64,000 bases of DNA from Centroberyx gerrardi (Eukaryota; Chordata; Actinopteri; Beryciformes; Berycidae): the NCBI RefSeq assembly GCF_048128805.1, contig NC_135998.1, forward strand, positions 28,479,492 to 28,543,491, read 5' to 3'. The translations under genes and the position numbers were made by a program. Below the pieces are notes generated by a model. That model was not told where the DNA came from and did no database searches. It saw only the letters and a list, made by a program, of their open reading frames with translations. Position 1 is the first letter of the stretch. Every line of letters begins with the position of its first letter. This document shows, in pieces, positions 1-12,268 of the stretch.

Positions 1-464
1 CGCCAACTAAATCCAAACAATCCATATTAGAAAAGCAAGCCTCTAAACGAGCCGTTTGGACTTCCGTAACTTTGTGGCGTCACAAAGGTTCGCTCATTAT
101 CATTTTTGTAAGAAATAATAACCTAACAAAGTGTTTTTTTCAAAGTGGTTGAGCGGTTGTCATTGTTTATTACCAGAGAGTTTTCCCTACCTGTCCCTGC
201 CTGTTCTGCCGTGTCTGTTGTGTCTCACGTTTCACTCTTGAAGCGGTTAGCCAATCAGAACAGAGGGGTCGTTAATATTAATGAGCCTTAAAGACACAGC
301 GACAGAAACAGCCTGTTCTTGGTAAGGCTCAGAGAGATGCTGGAAAATGAACATGTAAAAATGGATTGAGAGTGTTTCTGGTACATGACACCACACACAC
401 AGCTTTGAATGGACCTCAAGACATAAAATAAAACACTGGAAAGTGGAGAATATGGGACCTTTAA
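1..464 (-). mobile_element. TTAA-ended miniature element, copy 1 (cut by window edge)
   Basis: This stretch ends in TATGGGACCTTTAA. It matches, in reverse complement and almost throughout, the complete copy at 11714-12268. Shared landmarks include the block around 250-300 with AATATTAATGA and the block around 60-130. Its left end lies outside the window. There is no coding capacity. I read it as a non-autonomous DNA transposon; the TTAA ends recall piggyBac-type target sites, but that assignment is an inference. Confidence 0.75.
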
Positions 465-850
465 CGTCTTCTAGTGCACAATGTATGGCCAACTTTGCAA
501 CACATTTTTTTTTCTTTTAAACATTTTATATGACTCTGGAGTTATCCTTGGGCTAGTTCAATAGGGTGTGTGTACATGCGTCTGCATTTCAAAATATGTG
601 CAAATACTAGTTTATAGTCTAGAGAGTCATGCATGAGTTATACATTTTCTGTTGAAGAAAGACAGGAAATATGTTGTATGTGATGACTTTCAGGTCAGGG
701 AAAGGGCTTTCCTAGACCTGTTTCTAAACAACTCCTTGAGATACTTCCAATTCCAACCTGGGTTTTGCCAACAGCACAGCACTTAGCTAGCTCTTCTTAG
801 ATTCTCTAATGATATTCTGATGTATAGCGACCAGTTGGATGTTCCATTTT
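465..850. other. Intergenic, nothing recognised
   Basis: AT-rich sequence between a miniature element and a LINE fragment. I see no exon, RNA gene or clear repeat here. Confidence 0.5.
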
Positions 851-1705
851 AGTGCTGTTCGATCTTAGCGTTGCTTTTGACACCATTAACCACACCATCT
901 TGGTTAATAGGCTCCGACAATGGGTCGGGGTGTCTGGATCCGCGCTTGACTGGTTCTCATCCTATCGGTCAAATAGGAAGTTCACTGTATCTCTTGGAAA
1001 TTATACATCCTCACCTGCTCCAGTGACGTGCGGTGTGCCCCAGGGGTCAGTTCTTGGACCCATTCTGTTCTCTCTCTATATGCTTCCCCTGGGCCACATA
1101 ATCAGTTTGGCTGTATCTTTTATCACTGCTATGCTGATGACACCCAGCTTTATGTATCTTTGAAGCCCAGTGACACAGGTAATCTAGTCACTCTACACAA
1201 ATGTCTGACTGCAGGTTTCTTCAAGTAAACTCTGACAAAACTGAGGTCCTGGCTTTTGGCCCACATCCCTTGTCAGACAAAATTAGAGAGTGCCTTGGTC
1301 CATCATGTTGCCTTCAATACTTTAACACCTTGTATAGTTGTCTCAGCCAAAAATCTATCGACTGGTTGCAATTAGTAGATAATTCGGCTGCGAGACTTCT
1401 GCCAAAGACTGAAAGATTCTTTGGCTTTTTACTGACATCTGTCTGTACTGCTCATTCTGTCTGTTTTGTTTGTCTTGTTTTGTTTTACTCTGTCTGCATT
1501 GCCCATTTTGTCTTTGCTGTTGGTTTGGTTTGTTCTGTTTCTTTCTGCCGGTACTGCTCATCTTGTCCGTTGTTTTGTTTTATTCTGTATGTACTACTCC
1601 TTTGTCTCTGTTGTTTTGTTTGTATTCTTTTTTTTGCTCTTTGGTTTTTGTGAAACACTTTGGTTTTAAAAGGTGCTATATAAATAAAACTGAATTTACT
1701 TACTT
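840..1705 (+). pseudogene. Degenerate LINE (L2/CR1-like) reverse transcriptase fragment with 3' tail
   Basis: Reading forward from about 852, the translation shows hallmark reverse-transcriptase blocks: [11 protein letters not shown], then [17 protein letters not shown], then YADDTQLY, then FLQVNSDKTEVLAFGP. They lie in three different frames, so at least two frameshifts (near 1090 and near 1200) have destroyed the gene. The 5' part of the ORF and the endonuclease domain are absent. A T-rich, TTTGTC-like stretch (1440-1660) follows, then a tail resembling GTGCTATATAAATAAAACTG, typical of L2-type LINE 3' ends. It is a dead 5'-truncated copy. The clade is assigned from motif memory only. Confidence 0.85.
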
Positions 1706-2029
1706 TGCATATAATCAAACAGAAGCATTTTGTTAATGTTATTCTTCAAGCTTAAATAAAAAAGCAAGAGATAATCCAAGACCCAGCTCTGTGCTCACTG
1801 TATCTCATCAAGGAATAAGGAATGAAAAAAAGACAGTGTGATGATGTGATCAGAGGTTATCTGAGGAGGATTGCACATTTAGGTTTATCTGTAGAAAGTA
1901 ACCTTCTCAGTCAAAGCATCATAGGATATGGAGTCAGAGCAGATACAGCAGGGTGCTTTGCCTGATTCATCGTAGCATTACTGTCTCATGCTGGAACTAG
2001 ATGAATAACAGCTCTGCCTTGCTGGGAGC

Positions 2030-2215
2030 AGCAGGTTGGCCGGGAGGTAGAGAGGCACAGAGGCTTACCAATAACCAGAGGGTTGCGTGTTTGATCCTGT
2101 GCGCCCATAAGAAGATTTACTCTACCTGTGAGCTGGCAACTGGAGAGTACTGGTGTTGCATGTGCAATACCCATAATCGTTGTCAAAAGTACTCTTGAAC
2201 AAGACCATGAACGCC
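2030..2215 (+). mobile_element. tRNA-derived SINE fragment
   Basis: An internal RNA polymerase III B-box-like block (GGTTGCGTGTTTGATCC, about 2080-2096) follows an A-box-like region near 2040. Further on is the ACTCTTGAACAAGACC phrase, reminiscent of fish tRNA-SINE bodies. The tRNA part is too divergent to be a functional tRNA. Sequence from 2216 to about 2370 (with CCTCCAATGTCCGCTATAG and CAAGTCAATGGGACC) also looks like a dispersed repeat but I cannot name it. Confidence 0.5.
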
Positions 2216-2369
2216 AGTCCAAGGGTGCTGCACTCAAGTGGCCAAAACCACAGGTGGTGGCAGTGGAAATTCCTCCAATGTCCGCTATAGAGGCTGGCTC
2301 CAAAAAGACTCCAAACCCAGCCCAACTCCATGCAAGTCAATGGGACCACAACCCAGCTTCACGCTCAAA

Positions 2370-3194
2370 ATATAAAGTCAATAAATTTTTTCCACAAGAG
2401 GTTATGGTCTCAGTAGCTATTTTCGCTTCTTTTAATGTATGTCCTTATGGCAAATTTCAAAATAAATCATTTACCCCGTGCAAGTCTGCCAATAAAATAA
2501 CCTTCTCCCCCTCACCGTCAATTAGAGCTGACATAAAAAGAGCTCTGTTCTCTCATGTGGTGGACAGTCATACTCAAAGTGACTGACACATAATCAAGAC
2601 AGCTGAGATGTGACCTGCACAGTCCACAATCCTCCCCTCATCTCTCTCCTCTTGATACCTCTCTATAATTTACACAATGTAAATGATCTTGCTCAGACTG
2701 TATGGTAATGAAGAATATCAATGATAGAGAGAGGATTGCTGTGTCATTTGGCATGTCTGCTTATGTATCTCAGGGAAACTGAGATGTTTGTATGATGTTA
2801 ATCTTAATGTGAAAAGAGTTTGTTTTCCTCTGGTGGTACTTACAAAAAGACTGTGTATGTGCAATTTGGCTGTGGAAAATGTTCTACACTGGTAGCCCTA
2901 CATCCTCTAATAATGGTGAGAGCCAACCATCCTGCACTAATTTTGAAAGAGGGGAAAAGACTGGGAGAGATATAAATGGGAGGAAGTAGAGAGTGAAAGG
3001 GCGAGGGAGGAAACAAGGACAAGAACATAGTTACTAGAGAAACTGAATGTTAAGGTAGTGCAAGGATAAATGAAGCTAAATGAGACAACAGCTATGCTGC
3101 TCTTAGTGGAGACAGAGGAGGCATCAAGGGTGGTTTGCAAATGAGCGGGATTTGATATGTGTGTCGTAACACTGTAATTAAGATGACAGAGTAG

Positions 3195-3229
<35 letters not shown>

Positions 3230-4045
3230 CAACTATTTCTATGATATATCATTTGGTAGACTGGGAGCAGGCTAAGGTGATGGACATACATATTCTAGGT
3301 GAGAGAAAAGTCATTCTATGTTTGTTTTTTGACAGTTTATAGTCCACAGAAACCCTGCAATGATTTGTTTGATATGTGATTATGTATATGTGATTTATAT
3401 GTGATATTTATTCCTGTCTAAACACCCAAACACATTTTCTTACACAGTTGCACATGTTTGTTGTTGCCTTTGATATTCTGTTCTTGTGTTTTAAACACAA
3501 GGTGGACACTCGTGTCAGGGTCCTGGTCTTTGCCCCAGCTAGCAGGTTCCTCCACACATCAATCTCCTTACTTTCCATCATTATCATAGGAAACTATTTA
3601 GATGAGATTCAGAGCTGAGTCGTGAGTTGAAATGTTTGTAATTCAGACTTGTGATTTAAGTGCTTCTTGGATGTGCGATATCTAGAGGTGGAGTAAGTCT
3701 AGAATTTTGAAGAAAAGCACAATCTTATGCTGTGTGATAGTATATTCTCGTCTAAAACACAATGTGGATATACATTTAGTTTAATGATTAAAAGCTTAGA
3801 GAATGATTTCCAAATGCCACACACACCCTAGTCTGTCAAATCAATCACAATACCCCCTCCCTTGTCTGCAGCTCTGATTGTGATTTCTGGATTGTTCTTT
3901 AATTCTGTAATGGTAATGGTGTAACTATTTTTCCCACAGCGCAGCCGAGGGCATCATGGGGCAAATTCAGGTCAGGCAGTCAGTCAGTCAGGTAACGCTT
4001 ACTGAGATGTCGCTTCGTCAGAAGGCCTCTAGAGGGCGTCTGTGG
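2370..4045. other. Intergenic, no gene recognised; (GT)n near 3199-3228
   Basis: No exon or named repeat is visible apart from a dinucleotide run at about 3199-3228. Short open frames here lack splice context or recognisable motifs. Confidence 0.5.
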
Positions 4046-4721
4046 CTAAGGCCTTGTTCAGACTGCCAGCCGAAATCGGATTTTTAGCATATCCAGATTG
4101 GAGTCGGATTGATTTTATCAAGTCTGAACAGCAAAAAACCACATGGAATCCGATTTTTGCAGATCAGATTTAAGCCACATTTGTATGTGGTTTGAAATGC
4201 AATTCAAATCGGATTTCTACAGATGCGTCTCAGTCTGACCGCTCTAGCCGCTCAAAACGGCTTTCAAACTGTCATTAACGTCACTCATAGCGCGACACAT
4301 TCCATTGGCGTCACATCCAGAACGCCAGAAATGAAAATGGAGAACGTAAACCATGACGTAAACAACAGCTCTTACCGTCGGGGATGTTGTCTACTGCGAC
4401 AAGGACTTCTGTACCGCGACTAGACCGTCCTATGGTGCGGAGGAAAAGGTGGTACGTCTCCATTCTGCATTTGCAGCTTTTTGTTTTGGTTTCGTATCTG
4501 AAAAATGTGCCGTCAGTTATCGTACGTACACACGCCGACGTCGTTACCATGGCAACCAGTGCAGATAGCTTAACAGTGCCTGAACCATAGAGATATAACT
4601 CTCTATGGCCTGAACACACAAATCCGACCTGGTCACTTGCAAATAACAGTGTGGACAGTCAGAACTAAAGATCGGATTTGAGAAACAAATCGGATTTGCC
4701 TGCAGTCTGAACAAAGCCTAA
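4046..4721. mobile_element. Non-autonomous DNA transposon with terminal inverted repeats
   Basis: The left end CTAAGGCCTTGTTCAGACTG is mirrored by the right end AGTCTGAACAAAGCCTAAG. Subterminal repeats of AAATCGGATTT occur near both ends (4073, 4206, 4672, 4688). The 676-bp interior has no protein with recognisable motifs, so it is probably a miniature hAT-like element. The superfamily is an inference because the target-site duplication is not obvious. Confidence 0.75.
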
Positions 4722-5160
4722 GAGATGCAGTGTTTCCCATACAGAAGCACAAAATCAAAAGTTGGTCAGTGTATAGAAATGGATCTAAATCGATCTCTAA
4801 TGCGTCTGATGTCGCATCACTTCATGTTTGTCATTTGGAGAAGCACAGACAGCAGACCAGCAGCATTGAACTCAATCCACAGAGTCTCCGGTGTGAAAAC
4901 AAAAGTGAAACTTAACATTCCACCATTTGCTGAACTCGCCTGTGTTACTAACGGGATTTGTAAACAGTAACCCGATAACACGTCTTCTGCTGCCCTTCAA
5001 ACATTAACAGTAGGTAACATATATCCCACCTTGTGGTATTTAACTAACGTTAGTGGAATTATTTAACTGATAACTGTGTCGCAGTGCTTCAGTGCATTGT
5101 ATTGAATTGAATTGAATTGAACTGAACACATGCGCCGTGGATCTGTACAGGATCTGTGCT
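4722..5160 (+). repeat. Dispersed repeat, related in inverse to 58620-59098
   Basis: This stretch resembles the reverse complement of the repeat inside the prkg intron. Shared phrases are AAAGTTGGTCAGTGTATAGA-like (about 4757), CAGCAGACCAGCAGCATTGA (about 4850) and GATCTGTACAGGATCTGTGC (about 5139). It abuts the preceding transposon directly, suggesting nested insertion. A short frame is preserved in both copies but shows no known protein domain. Confidence 0.7.
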
Positions 5161-5559
5161 TGTTGTAATTGGATTCATACAGGGACCACCCTTGAGAACA
5201 GAGCCTGTACCACCAAGTACAACTGTATAACCATATGTACCAAAAATGTTTTTAACTTCATGTGTTCCTGACTGAAATCCTGATCACATTAGTTCAGGCA
5301 GCACACGCAAGTCATGCATGCCACAGCAGCTGATTGTCAGCTGATCCAAACAAACACCAATCACGCTCGGCACTTCAAACAAGGTGGTCCGTTTACAGCT
5401 CCTCATTCATCCCTGCTCTTGACTGGTTGTGCTGCGTCCTTCCCAGCCTCCTCCTGCTCTGGTTCTTCAGAAATCAATATACATGTGGTGGTATGTCTCT
5501 GTAGGCTTGTCTCTTGACATTAGGTATATTCCATATATCAGTGATATGTGTCTGCTGGG

Positions 5560-6327
5560 TTCTGTTCTGCATACCCTGGGGGGTTAATTACACTGCTTGG
5601 ATTCATATGGGGAGCACCTTTGAGAGCAGAACCTGTACTCTCAAGCTGCCTAGGCCCACTTATGTATTCCATTTTTACTAACGATTTACCTCTCGTACTA
5701 AAAAATGCTAAATTAACTATGTACGCAGATGACACTACAGTACATGCATCAGCAACAATATCTGCTGATCTGACTGCCATCTTGAACAGGGAGCTAGATA
5801 TTATTGGAAAGTGGATCCTTGAAAACAAACTGATACTTAACATATCCAAAACTAAAAGCATAGTATTTGGTTCAAATCATTCTCTAAGGCGAGAGCCAGA
5901 GCTTAAACTCTTTATAAATAAAACATCCATCCAGCAAGTAAAGGAAACCAAGCTATTGGGCATCACCCTTGACAACAAATTGTCCTGGTCAAAACACATC
6001 AACACTATTGTCAATAGAATGGGCAAGGCATTAGCTGTAGTAAGGCGATGCAGAAAATATCTAGCACCTGATTTAACTAAACTTGTATTAAGTACTCTTA
6101 TTCTTTTCACTTCCCAAGGCAAACACTAATTTCCTTAAACGCACAGTAGTATATAGAGCAATGAAAACATGGAATACTTTACCACTGTTACTGACTAAAT
6201 TAACACAGAAATCAATGTTTAAAAAGCAAATAAGGAAACACCTAGGAACATCATATTTGTAGGATGCTATGCATATGCAGATTTGTAGTTTTTGCCGGTA
6301 ACTGTTGAGAGAGTCATCAGTGTAAGT

Positions 6328-6358
<31 letters not shown>

Positions 6359-6525
6359 GTTTTGTTTTGTTTTTTTAAATATATGTCTTATGTTTATGTT
6401 TATGTTTGCCATTTGTGTTGACTGTAGTGTTTAATGTATGTTTTTAAATGTGGACCCCAGGAAGACTAGCTGTGCTTTAGGGCAAAGCTAATGGGGATCC
6501 TAACAAATAAACAAATAAACAAAAC
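5560..6525 (+). pseudogene. Non-LTR retrotransposon fragment (reverse transcriptase C-terminal half and 3' UTR)
   Basis: The frame from about 5640 reads LGPLMYSIFTNDLPL, then MYADDTTVHAS, then LILNISKTKSIVFGSN, then VKETKLLGITLDNKLSWSKH. These are reverse-transcriptase palm and thumb blocks. A deletion and frame change near 6105 joins this to the extreme C-terminus (FLKRTVVYRAMKTWNTLP). The 3' UTR contains a 27-nt T run (6331-6358), the fish LINE phrase GGACCCCAGGAAGA, and a tail of repeated AAACAAAT. ACAACTGTATAACCAT occurs both directly after the tail (6526-6541) and at 5219-5234, a possible target-site duplication. The 5' part is missing, so the copy is inactive. Confidence 0.85.
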
Positions 6526-6904
6526 ACAACTGTATAACCATTTGCACAATAATGGTTTTGGCCGAAACGTCATCAAATAAAGAATATTTGCTATGGAGCT
6601 AGAGTATGCGACACACTTTTTCTTGTTTTCTCCTGTCCACTTCCAGTGATCAGCACCCCTCACCAATTTTTGTTGTGTGTTACCTCTACATTGTACAATA
6701 ATGGTTTTAACATGATGAGAGTGTTCCTGACTGAACTGGCTATAATAATTTATTACATGTGCAGTACAGGATGGCCACAGAGCTGGCTACTACCACGGAA
6801 ATTTCAGATATGTGCAGGTTTAGGACCTAATGAAAATCCTACAGTCTGTTAGTGACATGTGATTTCAAAACTGCAGTTATTAAGCCTTTATTTTAAAAAA
6901 AAGC

Positions 6905-7185
6905 AGCCTAGATGCTTCTGTAACTAGAAGGGCACTTGGAGAGCGCAGACCTCCGCCAAGGCCAATAGTCCAGTCTTCTATGATATGCAAATGTGCAAGC
7001 GCAACCAATATACGGATCCTCTCCAAAATTGAATGGGTTCTTCCTTGGCCCATGCTACACCCTTCCACAAAGTTTCATGAAAATCGGGCCAGTAGTTTTT
7101 CCGTAATCCTGCTGACAAACAGACAAAAAAACAAACAAACAAACAAACGGCACCGAATACATAACCTCCTTGGCAGAGGTAATTA
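6905..7185 (+). repeat. Dispersed repeat with GCAGACCTCCGCCAAG start (RTE-like LINE/SINE 3' region)
   Basis: It begins near GCAGACCTCCGCCAAGGCC and ends with AACCTCCTTGGCAGAGGT, so the ends are partly inverted. Interior phrases such as AAGTTTCATGAAAATCGG and TTTTTCCGTAATCCTGCTGA, followed by (ACAA)n, recur in fish genomes as the end of RTE-like retroposons. No coding sequence. The family assignment is from memory. Confidence 0.6.
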
Positions 7186-7530
7186 ACAACTACAGACCTA
7201 TATCAAACCTGCCCTTCATAAGCAAAATCATCAAAAAAGCTGTCTACCGGCAACTTTTTAACCTGAAATGGCTGCTTTGACAACTTCCAATCAGGATTTC
7301 GGCCCCATCACAGCACTGAGCACGGACGACACCCAAATTTTCATTGCTCTTTCACTAAGTGACTATGGTCCCATAGATTTGCTGCTTCAGTGCATTAAAC
7401 AAATCAATGATTGGATGTGCCTGAATTTCCTCCAACTAACTAAAGACAAAACTGAGATAATTGTCATTGGTCCCCGTAAAGAAAGACTGAAAGTTAGTGC
7501 TCACCTTGAGTTTGAGTTTGTTTGAGTTTG
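7186..7530 (+). pseudogene. L2-like LINE reverse transcriptase, internally deleted
   Basis: The translation gives NNYRPISNLPFISKIIKKAV at about 7190-7250, then jumps to DDTQIFIALSLSDYGPID and INDWMCLNFLQLTKDKTE (7325-7460), ending GPRKERLKVSAHLE. The reverse-transcriptase blocks normally lying between these are missing, so the copy carries a large internal deletion. It is followed by (TTTGAG)n repeats at 7508-7540. Confidence 0.8.
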
Positions 7531-9779
7531 AGTTTATTAGTATTCATGCTCACAGTTAACAACTGAATAGAAGCAGAATTTACATTAATAAAAATAGAAA
7601 TATATCTATACATGATTGTACATCATAAAAATGTAAAACTATACATATCTATATACACACATGCACCCATACATTCATACTCATACATACGCATTTACAA
7701 AATGCAACCATACACTTATATACAACCATGCATACATTTTAAAATGCCATAAAAAAACAACAATATACAACACAAAACACAAAACAAACAAACAAAAACA
7801 AAAACAGACCCCAAAGACTTCAGCTATCCATCTTTTGTTCCATTCAGTTCTGTATTGTACAGTCTGACTGCTGTAGGCAGGGTTGCTGCTTTCATCCTGT
7901 TTGTTCAACCTTGAACCTTTGGTCATTTAGGAAATAGCTTGCCACAGGACTAGGAACGAGTCATGCACAGTTTGGCAGAAGAGAGAGAGACATCAAAAAC
8001 TGTATGCCAGCAATACTCTGATTTGATGTCCTTTGTCCATAGACTTTTGATCATTTGCTTGTGGGTAATGTGGACCGCTTGTGATGTGTGTGAAGTTGCT
8101 CTCTTGTGTGAATGTTCTGAATGTCTTTGATGAGATGAGATGAGATGAGATGAGATGAGATGAGATGAGATGAGATGAGTGTCTCTCTGTGTTGTGCTCT
8201 GTTTTTCAGGCAGATTTCACATCTCTCAGATCTAGGTTGACATACCTGGCTGCCATACTGGGCCCTGATTTGGCATTTGGAAATCTCTTAATGACCTTCA
8301 CAGTGTGCCTGTGTAGTGGACATAAAAAAAAGTGGTCATGTGACAACATACATTTCAATTGTTAGATTTATATCATTATATTTTCATATGAGGGTCATTC
8401 TTTCATTTGTGTTGCAAACAGTGTCCGAGCACTTTCACACTGCATAGAAGTCTGAAAAACTTAATAATTGAAAATGTATGGATCTGTATTTAATTACCTC
8501 TTTTTAGATTACACAATAGAAAAAACTGGCAAAATTTTATTTTTAAATATATTTAATAGAGCTTTTAATGTCAGCTGACCATGAAAAAGTGCATGTCCGA
8601 AGCCAGACTTTTGCAGTGTAATGCCAGTTTAACAATATAAACGTACATTTTTGAGGAATTATTTTCAGTCAAAATAAAAGAGAAATACTGAAAATATTGT
8701 TTACTTATTATCTATCTACTTTATAAATTTATAAATGATAAAAATGTATTATGAAAAAGTGTCCAAAGATTTGATGTCTGTGGTGTTACTCAATAGAAAA
8801 CATCCATTTAAAAAGAATCAGGAAGAGCTTTTGAACAACTTCCTGTTTGAAGAAGTAGACATATGTTCTGTATTTCTGATATTGTAATGTTAAGTTTATT
8901 TTCTAACTGTTTTGACTGAACACATTTTTGTATCGAAATGCAAATACTTAATCATAATACAGGCGTGAGAGCTGCAGCATGTCTTCTTTCCCTTATTCAC
9001 ATTTTACTGAAAATGTGTCACCTGAAAGATAAAGCTCTGCTCGGGCCTGACAGTAAGGTGCAACGTCTGGTCTCAGTTTATGTTTCTCTGCCCATACAGT
9101 CAAGCAGTAGCGTGTTTTGAAAGTTTCATATTTTTGTTGTGACCCATTGAGCTCCTCTGTTCATTTGTCTGTAGGATATCTGTGTCTGCTACCTGGCACA
9201 TGGAAAATGGCATCGTAAAATCGTAAAAAAATAATGAAAATCAGAATAAACATTCAGTTAAAGCAACGGAATTTGTGTCAGTCTTGAGAAAGAGAAAACA
9301 CTATCGTCCATCACCCACTGCGTGAAATGTGGGTGGTCGTTAAACCTCCATGAAAAGACAGCCTGATTTATTTCATAGGAGTATACTTATCACATTCCTG
9401 TCAAATATTAATAGGCCGTTCCATGCCCCCCACCCATCACTCACATCAAAATTTGTGGTGGACTGGATTCACAATTTGCTGTGTGACTGGGTTAGTGTCC
9501 AATAAGTCCAAGCCATCACTAATGAGATACGAATGTGTCCTTTACTGACCTCCACTTTATTCTTTATTAGGTTCCTCATTACCTTACGCCGCCCTCAGCA
9601 ACTGCTAGTCTTCCTCGACCCAGCAAAAACACAAAGGGAGCTTTGAGATAGGTAGCTGATCCATAAACCTGTACGTATGAATCACAGAGCAGGGGAAGTT
9701 TTATCCTATACTGGACTGTCTGCATAGAGTGGGACATAACATTTTGGCGTCTTTTAACTAAGCTCAGTCATCAGTCTAG
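7531..9779. other. Intergenic; (TGAGA)n pentanucleotide array at 8130-8179
   Basis: AT-rich DNA with ACATAC-rich stretches (7650-7790) and a clean array of about ten TGAGA units at 8130-8179. I recognise no gene. Confidence 0.55.
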
Positions 9780-10095
9780 GACAGCGGTTCTCAACATGTG
9801 GTCCAGGGACCACCAGGGGTCCTTGAGGGGGTTCCAGGGGGTCCCCGGCAAATTGATGAATCGTTAAACTTCATCATTATTTAATTTACAAGAAGTTAAC
9901 ACAATTAGAGAATGTAGAAGAATGACTGTTTTGATCATAGTTTCACTGTTATCTCTACAATACAGATAGTCATAGAATTCTGGACAAAATCATATCTGAC
10001 AATAAAAATATTCTCAGATTTGGGACCGAGAGACAAAATCTCATTAAATGGGAGTCCGTGGCCTTACTAATTCAGGGGTCCTTGATATGAAAACG
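9780..10095 (+). mobile_element. Miniature element of the CAGGGGTCCTTGA family, copy 1
   Basis: It starts ACAGCGGTTCTCAAC and runs to AGGGGTCCTTGATATGAAAA. The same roughly 330-bp sequence occurs at 52175-52515 (inverted) and 53366-53697 (direct). Shared interior includes ATCATATCTGACAATAAAAA. Ends of the form CAG(C/T)GGTTCTCAAC are typical of hAT-type miniature elements. The right terminus of this copy appears truncated compared with copy 3. Confidence 0.8.
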
Positions 10096-11713
10096 GAGGT
10101 CGCCCATAGGTGAATTAGTTTGGGTTGAGTACAGGATGTACAAGAGAGGAGAGTAGAAAGAGTGAGTCATTCTGACAGGTGCATTGTGTGCAAGGCAGGG
10201 ACCTCCACACTCTGGCCATGGTGGTATTTGTTTCTCAGGGTGTCTGGCACACAACACCATCACAATCCTAATGTAGGTTCAGAAAAGATATTCATCATTG
10301 GATGGCTAATGGGATGTCATTGGATTTCCCAGATTGGCAACATGTATTGGTCAGAGCTAGCATTATTTTATTTTATTTTATTTATTTTTTACCTTCTATT
10401 TTTTTACCATCTATTGGGTAAAGGCTGTATTTTTGCATACATATCTTGTCTAGTGCAGCTTTAAGAGAACATAATAATGCTCCTTTCTCTCTGCATTTTT
10501 CACTGCAATGACATGGCTTGTCCTTTGCCAGAGAGTAAGTTAAGGGTTGCTCAGGATTAACATTCAATTTCTTCAGTAATAACGTCAATGGAAGAGCAGC
10601 ACATGACCCTAACATGTTTTAATCAGGTTTCAATTATATAATGAGAGTCATATAGCAATCCCATAGGAGCAGCAGCCTCTATGCAGCCCCTAGCTCCTTC
10701 AAGGCCCTGCCCACATCACAGTCCCCACGTAAAAAAGGTATTGTCAGCTCGACTTAATTGGAAACTAACAATGCATCATCTGAAGCCTCCCTGTCAAACA
10801 CACACAGAGGGCAGGGCAAATTCTAATCACTACCGACATAATGATTATGATTGATCACCTTCACCCAGGATCATGCATTTTTATTGATTAGAATGGTGCC
10901 TTGGAGGATGGCAATGCACCTCTTAATAAGGCATGAACAGTCACTTTATCGTTTACCATTAACCAGATATGATACTGACTAAGCATTCATGGTAGACTAT
11001 GAAAAAGCCTGAGATTGCGTTTTCTACTGTCAGAGGTCCCAGAATCAAACAAAATTCATTTTTTTAGCAAATAATTGAGCATTAACTTCACTCTAAAGGA
11101 GATGACTGGGCCAAAGTCATGCCAGAAAAAGCTTCCAACACCATACAAATACCATTTATTGTGATCGTACCTCATACTGTGATAGAAACAGTAAAAAAAA
11201 GCTTGCTGAAGGGAGCAGCGGCTGCAGGAGATAACTACTTGTATTGCAATTTGAAAATTGATTCCTCAAAAATTGACATGCAGCGGCAGCCCGTGTCAGC
11301 ACTTTTTAAGAGCCAAGAGAAGAATTTTGGCTTGAATTTGATATGCGGATTTTGAGCATAATTAAATTCCACTTACTTTCTGCCTGTGACAAGAATAATA
11401 AATTGTAGTATGCATTAATATACTGTATATATCGTCTCATTACACTCATATCAGATAACATTTGATGGGATGTGATGGAATGCAATGTGATGTGTTGTTA
11501 TAAATTGCGGTGTGATGTGATATGCATGGAATAATCCGATCTGGATAGTGCAGCATCATATGATATGTGATATAATATGACTTTTCATATAATGTAATAC
11601 CATGTTGTTTTTTAAAGCTTTGCCTTATCTGAGCATTGTCCACTGTCCGCTGGCTTGTTTGAGACAGTGTGAGGTTTGTTGTTTTAAGCATCGTAATGGA
11701 ACCTTTAAACATT
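10096..11713. other. Intergenic, nothing recognised
   Basis: No gene evident. A TTTTA-rich stretch lies at 10365-10400 and a degenerate TGATG-rich stretch at 11460-11580. Confidence 0.5.
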
Positions 11714-12268
11714 TTAAAGGTCCCATATTTACACTTTCCAGTGTTTTATTTTATGTCTTGAGGTCCATTAAAAGCTGTGTGTGTGGTGTCATGAACCAAA
11801 AACACTCTCAATCCATTTTTACACGTTCATTTCCCAGCATCTCTCTGAGCCTTACCAAGAACAGGCTGTTTCTGTCGCCGTGTCTTTAAGACTCATTAAT
11901 ATTAATGACCCTCTGTTCTGATTGGCTAACCGTTTCAAGAGTAAAGCGTGAGACACCGCAGCCCGGCAGCTACAGGTAGGGAAAACTCTCCGGTAATAAA
12001 CAATGACAACCGCTCAACCACTTTGAAAAAAACACTTTGTTAGTCTATTATTTCTTACAAAAATGATAATGAGCGAACCTTTGTGACGCCACAAAGTTAC
12101 GGAAGTCCAAACGGCTCGTTTAGAGGCTCGCTTTTCTAATATGGATTGTGTGGATTTAATTGGCGACTGTGTGTTTTGATACTTTCACCATGTTTAGATA
12201 GACCATCCAACTCCTTTATAATCACAGAGGCAAGGGAAATCCTGTTTTACACGATATGGGACCTTTAA
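11714..12268 (+). mobile_element. TTAA-ended miniature element, copy 2 (complete)
   Basis: It starts TTAAAGGTCCCATAT and ends ATATGGGACCTTTAA, giving perfect 15-bp terminal inverted repeats with TTAA at each extreme. The 555-bp interior has no protein motif. It is present in inverse orientation at 1-464, including blocks with AATATTAATGA and TTGTGACGCCACAAAGTTAC. A non-autonomous cut-and-paste transposon is the best reading. Confidence 0.85.

Noticed and set aside
7681-7800. Possible short regular repeat array (CRISPR-like)
   Set aside because: The ACATAC words are irregular AT-rich low complexity without conserved repeats and unique spacers, and this is a vertebrate genome.
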